From Tethya wilhelma (Eukaryota > Porifera > Demospongiae > Tethyida > Tethyidae), in contig CAXIPT010000004.1 of NCBI GenBank assembly GCA_964030475.1, positions 2,634,639-2,698,638 of the forward strand: a stretch of DNA of 64,000 nucleotides. Reading direction: 5' to 3'. Positions 45,567-57,300 of this stretch are shown here, one piece after another; the first letter of the stretch is position 1; every line of letters begins with the position of its first letter. Made by a program: the position numbers and the translations under genes. The notes below the pieces were generated by a model, which searched no databases, was not told the DNA's origin, and saw only the letters and a list, made by a program, of their open reading frames with translations.

Positions 45567-48530
45567 AAAAAAAGTAACGTTCATGCATTGTATAATTTCA
45601 CAATGTTATTTTTTCCCAACAGCCTAATTCCCCAGTGACCAAGGTCCTTCACCTCTCTGATCTCCACTGGGATCAGCTCTACACACCAGGTCTGACCAAC
45701 GACTGTGGGGAACCACTGTGCTGTCGACCCCCAAATAAGCCAGGTAATTAGTAGGGGAATTTGTGAGAATAATAGGCTGTACTTTGGGAATCATACGTAC
45801 GGTAGTACGTATAGTAGGAATGGGCCGCCTGTCCCATAGACACAATACAAAATGTTGATGCTTATAAACTTTCAAGAAAAGGAAGATAAGCCTTCAAATG
45901 CATTTTATAGCCTCCCCCATACAGTTTTCTTACTGTATTAACTAAGAAAACTAGCAGAAAGTCTCTAGAGCACTCTGGAGAGAGCGCTGGCGAGAAGCCA
46001 CAAGAGTGCAATTTTGTTCTCCCCTTCCTTCCTTCCTTCCTAACTGACTTACTTGAACGCGATTTCCAGAAAAACAAAAGACATCCAGCCAACTTTGACC
46101 ATATAGTGAGACTTCATTTCATGCACAGTACGTCCTTTTCGACTCGTTTGCTGGCGAAAAGGCAGCAAACAAAATCTAGGCAGCTTTGAAACTCTCGATA
46201 TAAAAATTACTGTACTTTTTATTTAGCCATTTTGATATAGGCAAAGGTCGTCAATAGACCACGTGGTTTGCATGCATATAATGCGCATGCGCATCAAATG
46301 TACACTTCTACTTTTGTAGGGACTGACTAGTCTCTGCTGTGTGATTTTCTCCATGTGATTGAGCACCTTGGTGCTTAAAAAAGTGAATGAACAAGTATAG
46401 TAAAAATTTTATAAAAATGAGAGGTGTAGGAATGGGCAGTGCGGTAAAAAGCAATGAAACAAGGCAAGTCTCTGAATTTCGGCACATGACTACTTCATTT
46501 TTTGTGCCCTACTCTTTGTTTTAAATTATCTACATTCTAAATGAATTGTTACTTCATCCAAATTGGTCAAGTGATTGCTTACATTGACTCATGAGCCAAA
46601 TAACCGACATCTATAATAATGGAATTCAAACTTGCAATCGACTCATGAAAATGAAGTAGTCATGTGCCGAAATTCAGAGACTTGCCTTGTTTCATTGCTT
46701 TTTACCGCACTGCCCATTCCTACACCTCTCATTTTTATAAAATTTTTACTATACTTGTAATAGGTAAATTTTCAGTGTTGTTGTGAAAACTAACATTGCT
46801 AAAATGCCAAAAAAACTGAATTACTGGGTGCTTTTAAGGATAAAATTAGCCTAATAATTAGTTAATCTTCCTTAGAGAACTACCTACAGTTATATATCGC
46901 AATGATCTATTAATTCTAAGACAATTTTATCCTAAAGAAATAAAAATTATCTACATTGGGTGTGTAAACTCTTGGAAAAACACACCAAGGACTTTGAATG
47001 TCGTTAAAATTGACATTCGATGATTTTACATACTAATTATTATGTTTGTGTCTAAGAATAATACAAGAATAATAGGCTGAGTGAAAAAGAACAATGGGCT
47101 GAAAGTTTGGGAATAAAAGAATAGAATAATAGGTAAACTTTTGAGAATAATTTGCTAAAGCCTAAAATTAACGAGACACAGAAATGGTTGACTAATTTAG
47201 AAAGCGAGGGTTTCCCTGCCTACTATAGTGCCTAGATGACATAATGATGTAATCATAATTAATTGTGTGACATAATGTTAAATTTATTTAATTGTTTGTT
47301 TGTTTGTTTGTGATAGGGAATTCATCCACAGCTGCTGGTTACTGGGGTGACTACAAGTGTGATGTGCCTAAACAGACGTTGGTCAACTTAATGGAGCACT
47401 TGGCGGCCACCAAAGACCAGGTGAGTTTATGTTCCCAATTTGATACACTTGAACACATGAGGCTTCATGTAGGTATAGCCGGAAATATTGATAGTCAAAA
47501 TTTTGACAGTTTGCTCCGCAGAACATATATAGAATAAAAACATTGATGAATTTAAATATGACAATTTGCGCGTGTGCATAGCGCATATACAGCGCCCAAA
47601 ATATTGGCGGATTTAAATTTGACGATTCGGACTTTGACTGTCAAACCGTCTAATTAAAATCCCCATCAATATTTCCGGCTATAATAATGGTAGTTCAGTT
47701 CATTAATGAGGGTACATATCCTCTTCACCTATGTTATTAATAATCAAAATTACATTATATTTTCTACAAATTGTGATCAAATTGCGTACTTTAATATTCA
47801 TAAACAACTTCAATTTATTGTCCAAAACTTAACAACTGCTTCGATCCCTTCAAAAAAAGAACATTTCAGCTGTTGAGATCTAGAGAGCCTATACAATTGT
47901 CATGTAACCAAACAAATAAAGTTAGGATTAACTTGCTAATAATAATTATTATTATAATATTATTTTTCATCCAGTTTGACTGGGTCTATCTCACTGGTGA
48001 TCTACCAGCTCACAACGTCTGGAACCAAACTCGTGACGATCAGCTCTACGTTCTTAAAACCATCGTCGCCATGCTCAAACAGTACCTCCCCGACAAGACG
48101 ATATACCCTTCTCTCGGGAACCACGAGAGTGCCCCTGTAGACAGCTTTCCTCCTCCCTTTATCACTGGCTACCAGTCCAACCAGTGGCTGTTGGATGCAG
48201 CCGCTGAATTGTGGGGGCCGTGGCTTACGGAAGAGGCACAGGAGACGATAAAGAGGTTTGAGATGAAATTGTGAATTCAAACTACAAAGCATTAATGTTC
48301 CCTGATCCTAATCCCAACAAATACATTGCTATACATCCTTAAATTTTTTTAACCTTGTTTTCAGTCCGGCTCTAAATTTTTATGGTAGTAGAAAGGCATG
48401 TAATAGCCTCGTTCCCAGGTTCCTCCTTTGCAAATATTTTCTTCGAAAATAAGGAATATTCGCGAAGGAGGAACCTGGGAACGAGGCTAGACATGCACAT
48501 ACCACACCGACAATCACTCACTCTCACACT

Positions 48531-48562
<32 letters not shown>

Positions 48563-49418
48563 GGAGGTTTCTACAATGTCAAAATCCGTGATGGTCTCAG
48601 AGTCATCTCCCTCCAGACAAACTATGCCAACGGCAACAACTGGTGGCTGCTCATCAACAACACAGACCCAGCTGGACAGCTCCAGTGGCTAGTAGACCAG
48701 CTACACCAGGCAGAGAAGAACGGAGACAAGGTTAGTGTTGTAATTGTACCATTTTTTCCTTGTTTCCTATCTTCGTTCTTGGCACTAGATATGGCTCTTT
48801 ATCATATAAATAATTTTCTAACTTTAAAAATTGTGATTAAATATTTATTCATATATAAATAAATGAAGAGGCTGGGAATGAAGAAGTCTGAAATTTTTTA
48901 AGCTTGAAAAGAAAATTTTGTATTTGGTTAATCGATTTGTCTGTCTTGTATAGTCATCGATCACCTGCATGATTGATTGATTTTTCTCTATTATAATAGG
49001 TACACATTATTGGCCACATCTATCCCAGTGGCTTCACAAAAGCATTTGGTTGGAACTACCACACAATAGTCAACAGGTTTGTATGTATAATATGTATATA
49101 CAGCACAATAATAAAATGAAATTATAATGTGCTTAACTCTTTGTCTATAATTATTGTCATATATAGATTTGAGAGCACTATAGTCGCTCAGTTTTTTGGC
49201 CACACCCACGAAGACACCTTCCAGATCTTCTTTGACGACCAAGACAAGAAAAGAGCCACAAAGTATGACATCATTATTATGTCATCATCACTGATGAATT
49301 GGATATCTGGAGCGTACATGTGTGTGCCGTTGCAATAATGGATTTTATGATTGGTATCAGTGGAAATCATACTTTCAAAGGCACTGACAGGGAAATATTG
49401 GTTGTAGATACTGATCAN

Positions 49419-49516
<98 letters not shown>

Positions 49517-50449
49517 CAGAGGAATCCACTCATATGCGTGACATTGTAGTCGATGAGACAATGCTAGACATGGACAAGAACAAAGATGGATTTGTTACTC
49601 TCGAAGAATACATCAGTAAGTACAGATGAGCGATCACATGACATCATGTGATCCATATTGACTCCACCCACAGATGACATTTGGCCTCACTACGAACGTG
49701 AAGAAGGTGCTGATGAGCCAGACTGGGTCCAGACAGAGAGAGAGCAGTTTGGACAGCACAGAGACAAAGATGGCGACGGGAAACTGAACAAAGATGAGGT
49801 GTTGCGCTGGATTCTTCCTCAAGACTACGACCACTCCGAGGCCGAGGCCAGACATCTCATCTACGAGGCTGACACGAATAAAGTAGGTTCTTGTTGATCG
49901 GTGTGTATCTTAGCTATAGCCCCGTCTCCAGGAGCGACAAACCATTGTGCATACCTGAAATACCATGGATCCCTGTTTCTTGCCTGCTGGCTTGCTAGGT
50001 AGATTTTTTGTGGGTTTAGGGTCAAGGTTAGGCACCAGAGTGGCTCAACCTTTTGCCAATTTACTAGAAACTTGCCTGAGCAGGTGTTTAGGTTTGAGAT
50101 TGATTTATGAATTTTAATGTGTATAGCTGCTACATTGGTCATGAAGGAAACTTAGTAGCTATAGCCTGAGGTGGGCCTAGCTCCTATCCATGGATTATAG
50201 AATCAATCAAGATCCTTTAGAAACAAGAATGGCCTTTAATCACTACCTGGTGACTGTAGTTTACAATTAGTGTACGTAGCTATAGACATGCATATTCAAA
50301 AAATGAGAATGATGTAATACTTTATGTACTTTACTTTTGTGCAGGATAAGGTACTCTCAAAAGAAGAGATTTTACAACATCAAGAATTGTTTGTCGGAAG
50401 TCAAGCAACTGACTTTGGAGACTATCTTGTACGTCATGACGAATTTTAA
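43168..50449 (+). CDS. CALU: Calumenin/reticulocalbin-like EF-hand protein B
   Basis: Eight exons in phase encode 326 residues: 43168-43237, 43600-43765, 43884-43970, 44525-44631, 44884-45024, 49520-49615, 49674-49882 and 50345-50449. It has the same exon plan as copy A. A signal peptide [20 protein letters not shown] is followed by [14 protein letters not shown] loops include [60 protein letters not shown] and [12 protein letters not shown]. The protein ends RHDEF, an ER-retention signal. The striking feature is intron 5 (45025-49519, 4.5 kb), which contains seven exons of an acid-sphingomyelinase-like gene on the same strand. Their terminal phases cannot be spliced in frame with calumenin exons 5 and 6, so they are not alternative calumenin exons. 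Confidence 0.95.
45224..45290. repeat. (CT)n(GT)n microsatellite
   Basis: CT run passing into GT just upstream of the first sphingomyelinase-like exon. Confidence 0.95.
46255..46295. promoter_or_regulatory. E-box plus NRF1-like palindrome inside intron
   Basis: GACCACGTGGTTT is followed within about 25 bp by ATGCGCATGCGCAT. The same pair marks the SPAG6 and NAP1-A promoters in this window, so this could be an internal promoter between sphingomyelinase-like exons 2 and 3. Confidence 0.35.
46391..46758. mobile_element. Perfect 111-bp inverted repeat (foldback element)
   Basis: Left arm 46391-46501 and right arm 46648-46758 are exact reverse complements as read here, beginning ACAAGTATAGTAAAAATTTT. 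The 146-bp spacer shows no ORF. The perfect identity implies recent origin or gene conversion. The arms do not match the other foldback families in the window. Confidence 0.85.
47474..47683. mobile_element. MITE-like element, TATAGCCGGAAATATTGA family, copy 1
   Basis: 210 bp with inverted ends TATAGCCGGAAATATTGA and TCAATATTTCCGGCTATA. Its reverse complement aligns throughout with 55921-56132. It lies in a sphingomyelinase-like intron. Confidence 0.85.
48404..48489. mobile_element. Foldback element (CCCAGGCT family)
   Basis: TAGCCTCGTTCCCAGGTTCC and its inverse around TTTTCTTCGAAAA. Located just upstream of sphingomyelinase-like exon 5. Confidence 0.75.
49419..49513. repeat. (CT)n microsatellite with N, before calumenin-B exon 6
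   Basis: CT run of about 95 bp flanked by an N at 49418, a few bases upstream of the exon acceptor. This is a plausible point of assembly uncertainty between the sphingomyelinase-like exons and calumenin exon 6. Confidence 0.9.
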
Positions 50450-50727
50450 ACTGACTCTAATTAAAGGAACAAAAAGAAATCATTTCTCACATGCTAGACT
50501 ATACGTTGTTCACTTGCCCTCTTACTATACTCAATCTTTAGTAATAGTAATAGTGGAATTATATTATATTATAGATTAATGTTCATAATTAATTTATAGA
50601 GAGATTGAATCATATGACACGTATAATAATGATAATACGAACACATAACAACACAACAACATCTACTATTATAGCCGAATAATATACAATTATATAAATA
50701 CAGTGTGAAAATGTGAGATGCATAGTA

Positions 50728-52722
50728 TTAAGTATAATTAAATACTGATGGTAGTCTTTGTCCCATGGCGTACTTGCTCAATGTCAACACTCCTATTATT
50801 GCACACCCAGCAGCACCTGCCACACCCATGGCTCGCAGTCCACCTGCAATAGGTCGCATAGCATTGTATAACAAGCTGTAGAACACATGCATTGCCTCAT
50901 TCACAGGCCTTCTTGCCAAGCATGCTATTAAGTACTTTTTTCTTCCTGTGATTCAAAACTAAAATTTCCAAACTAACTTCCACAGTCAGTCTTAATAACC
51001 TTCCTCAAGTGTCAATATCTGACTTGTCAACTTTGTGGTATCATTCATGTAAATGGATTACTGATTACACCAGTATGAAAACAATTGCAAGTTTTGATGA
51101 AAACTTAGCCAATCTTCTTCAAGCACAAAGTACGTTACTAATGAACTATACAGTTGCATCCAAATAAAAAAATATGTGCAGCTGAAAGAATAATGTACCT
51201 GTTGACTTATAGAGGACTCCAGTGATGGCAGCTGCTGCCACTGAATTAGCAGTGTCCTGTGTCCCACGATAGTGACCTATGGCTGACTCCAGAGGACTGT
51301 ACATTAGTGCTAGAGAATGATATGAGAATGTCATCACGAATAAAAATTGATCAAGAAATATTAATTAATACACGAAGCAAATAACTAGCAACTATAATCA
51401 TTCACTGGTATTACTGCAGCAATACTATAAAATGACCATAACATTCATATGTACATTACTCATGCAATATCACCAACAGTCAGTGTAAATTAGGTGATTG
51501 ATTGTTAACACACAAGCAGAAGGGACAGAGTGCATGGACTTTGTGGTCAACTTGAAATAATTATCAAAACTGGTTGACACAATCCCCATAAAGTCATAGT
51601 GAAAAAGGAAGCCTCAAATGAATGTCAACAGATTATAGTCTACCTTAGCTTTGTTCCCAGGCTCCTCCCTCGCAAATATTTTCAAAAAAAGGATAAAGGC
51701 CTGTGAACGAGGCTACGTAAGTCTACCCCTCATGATGCCTCACACTACCATCACCTCCCTCACCAATGACTCCCAGGGTGTTGGCCATGAAGGGCCCTCT
51801 TCTTGTCAAGCCGTTCAACACACTAGTGGCTCTCATACGAAATGTATTTCCGTTCATGTTGGTCACGCCTTCCCAGAGGCCCCAAACCCCGCCCACTGTC
51901 AATCCACTGATGTATGATGTCCCGACACGTTCAAACCACTTCTCATTCCAACTTCTCTGGCGGGCTTCAACTGGAAATATGAACTCTGGACCCTATAATG
52001 TGAACACATCAACAATATCATAGACAGCTAGTCGAGATGCTACAAGAGGAGGTTACCACAAAGAATGAAAATGCTAAAGTAAAAATAAACAATATACTGT
52101 AAACGGCCCATTTCTAAATATACATGTATTTCTTTCACTACACAAGGAAACATAGATAACGTGGAAAAATAAAACGTGACACGTGCAAATTTTCAGATTT
52201 ATGGTACTTCCGTAGTCAACAGTCGAATGGTTGAGGTTTGTGAATCAGTAAATGATCATCACTTTCAAAGCACCCATGTGAAATTGTATCATATTATCAA
52301 CAGGTAGATAGTCCAGATCTTAGTATGTCATTGATGCTATACCTCTATTGTAGTAATTATATGAATGTGGCCATGAGAGCTAATGAACTATGTGAGGTTT
52401 TCCTAGCTGTGTGATTAGCAGTTTTGGATAGGAAATTAGGTTATTATAGTAGAATAGATGTATAGGAATACTCACCTTAGGAAGGTAGTTTGGGTCAAGA
52501 GCATATGGAGATATATTCACTGCAGGTGACTGACTGGAATAGCCTGTATGTGAAGGTACAAACCAAATATATCATATTTTTTTCTTCATGATTTGAGAAA
52601 TCTGTGATCTTTGACTGGTCCCATGTGATAAAATCCATTAACAATCATTCCATACCTGATAAACTTTCTTCTCCTAGTCGTCCAACTTCATAATTGCCTT
52701 CTCGCCACTCGTCACTGGACAT
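50728..52722 (-). CDS. TIMM23: Mitochondrial import inner membrane translocase TIM23
   Basis: Five exons in phase encode 196 residues (human 209): 52722-52656, 52543-52476, 51992-51764, 51309-51199 and 50843-50728. The N-terminal intermembrane-space part contains SPYALDPNYLP. The membrane domain has GTSYISGLTVGGVWGLWEG, RTR-like GLTRRGPFMANTLGVIG, ALMYSPLESAIGHYRGTQD, NSVAAAAITGVLYKSTGG and LRAMGVAGAAGCAIIG, giving the four glycine-rich helices of the Tim17/22/23 family. It forms the presequence translocase of the inner mitochondrial membrane. The start codon lies 118 bp from the divergent DNAJB start. A foldback element (51646-51715) sits in intron 3 next to the 51764 exon. Confidence 0.96.
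51646..51715. mobile_element. Foldback element (CCCAGGCT family)
   Basis: TAGCTTTGTTCCCAGGCTCC at the left and GGCCTGTGAACGAGGCTA at the right. It lies in TIMM23 intron 3. Confidence 0.6.
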
Positions 52723-52840
52723 GATGAAATCGCTGAACTTTGCAAGCGAAGTTCTTTGGTGTGCTTTAATTAGAAAACTAGCAACGTGCTTCTCTAAATA
52801 CTCGTCTGGTCCAGCTACTAAAGTAATTTCAATATATACA
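52723..52840. promoter_or_regulatory. Divergent promoter TIMM23 / DNAJB
   Basis: 118 bp between divergent start codons, so both promoters must be shared or overlap. No TATA box was seen. Confidence 0.45.
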
Positions 52841-53417
52841 ATGGAGTCAGCTAACAGAGGCGAGGCAGACCGCTGTTTAGAGAAAGCAAAGCAAGCTTTT
52901 AACGAAGGAGATGTTGAGAAAGCTAAAAGACTGACAGATAAATCAATAAAATTATGTTATACAAACCAAGCCGAAGGTAAATAGACTGAGAAAGTAAACA
53001 TAAAATTTCATAATATTTTGTTATCTCCTAGAATTCAGGAACAAACTAGAGAATTGTCATAATAGTGAGAGCAAACCTTCATCCAGTACCAAGCCATCAT
53101 CACCCCCTCCTCGTAGTAACACTGCCAATGATGAAGATAACAGTGAACCAGAATACACAGCTACTCAAGTTCAGCTTGTCAAAAAGTGAGTCACTGAAAA
53201 AAAACTTGATATACTGGATATTGTATAATAAGTCTTTGCCATGACTATTCATAGGGTACTACGTTGTCGTGACTATTATGATATTCTTGGTGTGTCACGT
53301 GAAGCTAATGAGAGTGAGCTGAAGAAAGCCTATCGTAAACTAGCTCTTCAACTTCATCCCGACAAAAATAGAGCACCAAATTCTGATGAAGCTTTCAAAT
53401 GTTAGTAACCNNNNNNN

Positions 53418-53497
<80 letters not shown>

Positions 53498-53827
53498 TCT
53501 CTCTCTCTCTGTATATGTGTATGAACATTGCTGTGAACTTGTGTTCATATTGCTATAGAGATCATTTGTAAAAGAGCATGCCTCTCAGCCTGAACTATTG
53601 AAGAGAGTTGAAAGCAGTGTTCTTGATCAATATGTCTACGAGATTACCATTCAATGCAACAATGATAGAGCCTTAAGAAGGCGAGGCAGAGGTAGGTTTA
53701 GTCCACCCATGGGCCCTTATACTGGTATTAATGCCCGATAAAGCTACTGTATGTTTGTATGTATGCAGGTGAACCTAGCAAAGCCTGTGAGAAGTTGAAA
53801 GAAATTAGAACGAAGTTAAAATATTAA
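52841..53827 (+). CDS. DNAJB12: DNAJB12/DNAJB14-like co-chaperone, middle missing at gap
   Basis: Exons 52841-52976, 53032-53185 and 53255-53400 encode [20 protein letters not shown] (family N-terminus), a polar Ser/Pro/Asp-rich linker and a J-domain: [25 protein letters not shown] (the HPD motif that activates Hsp70) and SDEAFK. Exons 53559-53691 and 53769-53827 encode the family C-terminus: [31 protein letters not shown] and [11 protein letters not shown]. The exons between them (end of J-domain, Gly-rich region, transmembrane segment, start of the C-terminal domain) are absent. Joining the flanking exons directly would give a stop. A run of seven N (53411-53417) beside a CT repeat lies exactly there, so this is an assembly gap rather than a broken gene. 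The protein is an ER-membrane Hsp40. Confidence 0.88.
53411..53510. repeat. Sequence gap (N7) plus (CT)n microsatellite
   Basis: Seven N followed by about 90 bp of CT. The true length is unknown; DNAJB exons are missing at this point. Confidence 0.95.
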
Positions 53828-54316
53828 GATATTAAATGTATGTAATTATTATTGTGTGAAGTAACAGTCATGTAACACACTGACAGCACATAAAATTAAT
53901 TTCATAAGAATCTAATATGTTGACAGATTTCAAACGTGCATTTATGTATGTAGAGGTCGTCAAGCAAGCTGAATTGGGCATGCACCCTATTATAACAAAA
54001 AATAATGAGAAAATGTCCATACTGATCATGAGTTAACCTATGCAATTGTAGTCATGCAGACCCCTTAGAATGCATGAGGAATGTGATGGAGTTAAAGTTA
54101 TACAAACCCAGAGCAAACCATATAATTATAGTCATGAGTAATGACAGGCCGGAGCGCATATGCATAATGAATATTAAAAAGTGATGTTGTTGTTGTGGTC
54201 ACATGATTTGTAAAGGCGAGCAAGGTATATAATTTGGTGAGGTCTCATGCATTTTTAAAATTTCAAGAAGCTGAGTGAGGTCTCATTTTTTTTAAATTTC
54301 AAGAAGCTGAGAAGCC
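53828..54316. other. Intergenic / CARD-TRAF upstream region
   Basis: AT-rich. Immediately before the start codon is a direct repeat of about 35 bp, each copy containing GAGGTCTCAT and TTTCAAGAAGCTGA (about 54240-54310). No gene was seen. Confidence 0.45.
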
Positions 54317-57300
54317 ATGGCAGCTAGAGCAGTGGTGCAAAAGCAAACAACCAAGGAAGAAATCAGTCTGTCTCCCAGTAAACAGCCCACTGTGGAGGAA
54401 ACTTTGGACTCTGTTCAATTTGCAGCATTTGTAAGGAAATATCCTCGTCTAGTGAGCTCTGTAAGCCATGTTGTCCTGCAAGTTGCTAATGAAATATTTT
54501 CAAAAGAATTGATCAGTAAAGAGAACCTATCTGAAGCTTCAAATGGTCAAGTAAGTGAGTATCAACGGGCCAGTAGGTTGCTGCAAGTGATAATGAGTAG
54601 AATAAAGGAGAATGATGCTCACTTTGATACATTTGTAACTATACTTCAACAAGTCAATTTGACTGAACTTGCTAAAGAGCTAAGAGAGGCAGCTAATTCT
54701 ACGGGAACTAGTGATGAAAATGACGCTTGTGGTTTTCAGTGTCCCTGTGGACAGTGTAATATTGAAACATATTTTGGTGACAAATCAACGTGTCCTACAT
54801 TCAGAAAAGAGGCTTTTCCATATCTTCATGTTAGACATCTGAGTGAAGAGGATAGAGAAACACTTGAACACCAACTCATAGATGATGCAAATATGATTAT
54901 TAGACAGTTTCAAAGGTTTTCAGATAAAGTTTTCACAACCTTAAAGGAAAAAAGTACTCCTCTGCATGTGATTAGAAAGACAGTATTTTCTGCTGGAGAA
55001 GGTAACCCTAAACCAGTTCAAACCGCACATGGTGGACAATTGCAAGATCTCACAACAGTAGATGATGTTCAGTCCTTTCTAATTCGCTATAAGTATATCT
55101 CTTTCATCAATTACTGGATTGTTGAAGAATTAGTCAGCCAACACTGTAGTGAACATCAAAGTGACATGAAGGACTACATTCAGAAATTTACGGATTTCTC
55201 AAAGCGAAACATTTTTGAAATACCATCAGAAGTTCTTGGCACATCTTACTCTTCAGATAAGCTTCTTGTGGTGAAAGTGATAAATGCAACTTGGTTTGGA
55301 ACTGAACATGGTACACCCAACTGCCCCTATACTTTAAATGACATCAAGACAATACAAACTAAAATCGCTAAAGTAATTGGCCACAACAAGCGCTTTATTC
55401 ATCTAGTTGACATTGGCAAGGGTTGTTTGCAACTAGCATTTTTGATGTTACTCTATCAAGAAGGTGCAAATTTCCCTCTCACTCCTTATCAACTGAGTGA
55501 GTTGATAAGCCATGGTATTATTGTCATATACCAGCCAATAGTACAATCTCTACCGTCATCCAGTCATGGTCAATACAATGAGATGGAGTACACCGAAGTC
55601 ACTACTAGCCTATTTTATTTCTCGTCTAAAGGTATGTTTTGTTTTTAGGTTAGTGACCAAAGTATGTTCCCATCCTGAGTTAGTGTCTTCCCCAATACTA
55701 GATGTACATATTATATCCTTGTCCCATCTGTCATAGATTTCCACTGCCTCTATAATTATATCCCACCCCCTAGTACTCATGTAGAAAGGGTCCAGGCACA
55801 GCACACATAATGAATGATGGCTATGTCTATACCTTATAGATTGGGAAAGATTTGCTACTAAAATTTTTGCTTGTTTAATTTCATCATATTGGTATAAGAT
55901 CACCATACCGTATACTGGGGTATAGCCAGAAATATTGACGGGGATTTTAAATTTGACGGTTTGACGGTCAAAGTCCAAATTGTCAATTAAAATCTGCCAA
56001 TATTTTGGCCGCCATATAATATATGTACTATGCCCACGTGCAAATCATCATATTTAATTTGGTCAATATTTTTATTATACGTTTTGCGGGGCAAACTGTC
56101 AAATTTTTGGACCATCAATATTTCCAGCTATACGGTATATTTTCAGTTTTGAAGTGTTTAATCATAGATAATATATAACACTTCACAAAGTGTTATGTAC
56201 AGTTACTGTATTCAATTTTCAACACTAGCTCACATATTAGTGATGAAATTTTTTTGACGGCAAAAATTTCCCAATCTACGGTATATAATTATAATTATGA
56301 CAATCTATTATAGTTGGTGGCTTCTTCTGTGAGTTTGTAGAGAAACCTCCAGAAGTTTTTCAAACTGAGTGTCTCATCTGCTTTCTAATTCTTCGTGAAC
56401 CCTATCAAGTCATGTGCTGTGGAAAGAACTATTGTCGTCCTTGTATTGAGTGTGTCAAAGCTTTGAACAATCCATGCCCACACTGCAATGAAAGAAACTT
56501 CAATGATTTTCCCAACAAAGGTCTTCAACAGTCTCTCCATAAGCTGAAAGTTCGATGTACTTATCAAAAAGAAGGTTGCAAGTGGACTGCAGAGCTAGGA
56601 GAACTAGACAACCATCTTAACTTGGACCCTCAACCTGATAACCAGCTTAAAGGGTGTGTCTTTGTCATGGTCAAATGCACTCACTGTTCTGAGTCTCACC
56701 AACAACAACACATCAACCACCATCAAACTGAGGAGTGTCCAAAACGTCCTTTTACCTGTGAACACTGCAAGGTTTACAAGGCAACTTTTGAAGATGTCAC
56801 AACCAAACACCATAATGAATGTATAAAACGTCCATTTTCTTGTGAGTATTGTAAGATTTTTAAGTCAACATTTGATGACGTCACAACTAACCACTATCAA
56901 GTGTGTAAGAAGCGTCCATTTACCTGTGACTATTGCAAGGTTTACAAGTCAACATTTGAAGAAGTCACAGTTAATCACCATGAAGTATGTAAGAAACGTC
57001 CATTTACTTGTAAACACTGCAAGGATTATAAGTCAACTTTTGAAGATGTCACAACCAAACACTGGCCTGTGTGTGGGTGCTACCCAGTTGAGTGCTCTAA
57101 TAAGTGTGGTGCTGTTCTTCAACAACAGAATTTGGAGAGCCATATAGCTAAATATTGCCCCTTGACAGTTATTGAATGTGACTTCCGCTATGCTGGATGT
57201 GAGGTGAAGCTACTTCGTAAAGATATGGGAAAGCATCTCCGTGTTGAATTAGTCAAACACACATCAATGATGGCTGCTAGCTATCATGAGAAGATAGCTA

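Larger units (their letters stand above)
45314..49262 (+). pseudogene. SMPD1: Acid sphingomyelinase-like catalytic core nested in calumenin-B intron
   Basis: Seven in-phase exons: 45314-45481, 45623-45743, 47317-47420, 47975-48255, 48562-48730, 49000-49076 and 49167-49262. They encode the end of a saposin-B domain ([18 protein letters not shown]) and the whole metallophosphatase core: [28 protein letters not shown]-like [19 protein letters not shown] and [10 protein letters not shown]. All metal-ligand motifs are intact and no stop interrupts the exons. Missing are the signal peptide, most of the saposin domain and the C-terminal third after [12 protein letters not shown]. The next downstream exon belongs to calumenin-B. 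It is therefore truncated at both ends: a partial gene insertion, a chimeric locus, or an assembly join. Called pseudogene for lack of ends, though the core shows no decay. Confidence 0.75.

Noticed and set aside
45314..49262. Sphingomyelinase-like exons as alternative exons of calumenin-B
   Set aside because: Entry phase 0 against donor phase 1, and exit phase 2 against required phase 1; both junctions read stops.
13303..51715. CRISPR array interpretation of the repeated CCCAGGCT units
   Set aside because: Units are dispersed over tens of kilobases in a spliced eukaryotic genome, with no regular spacers.
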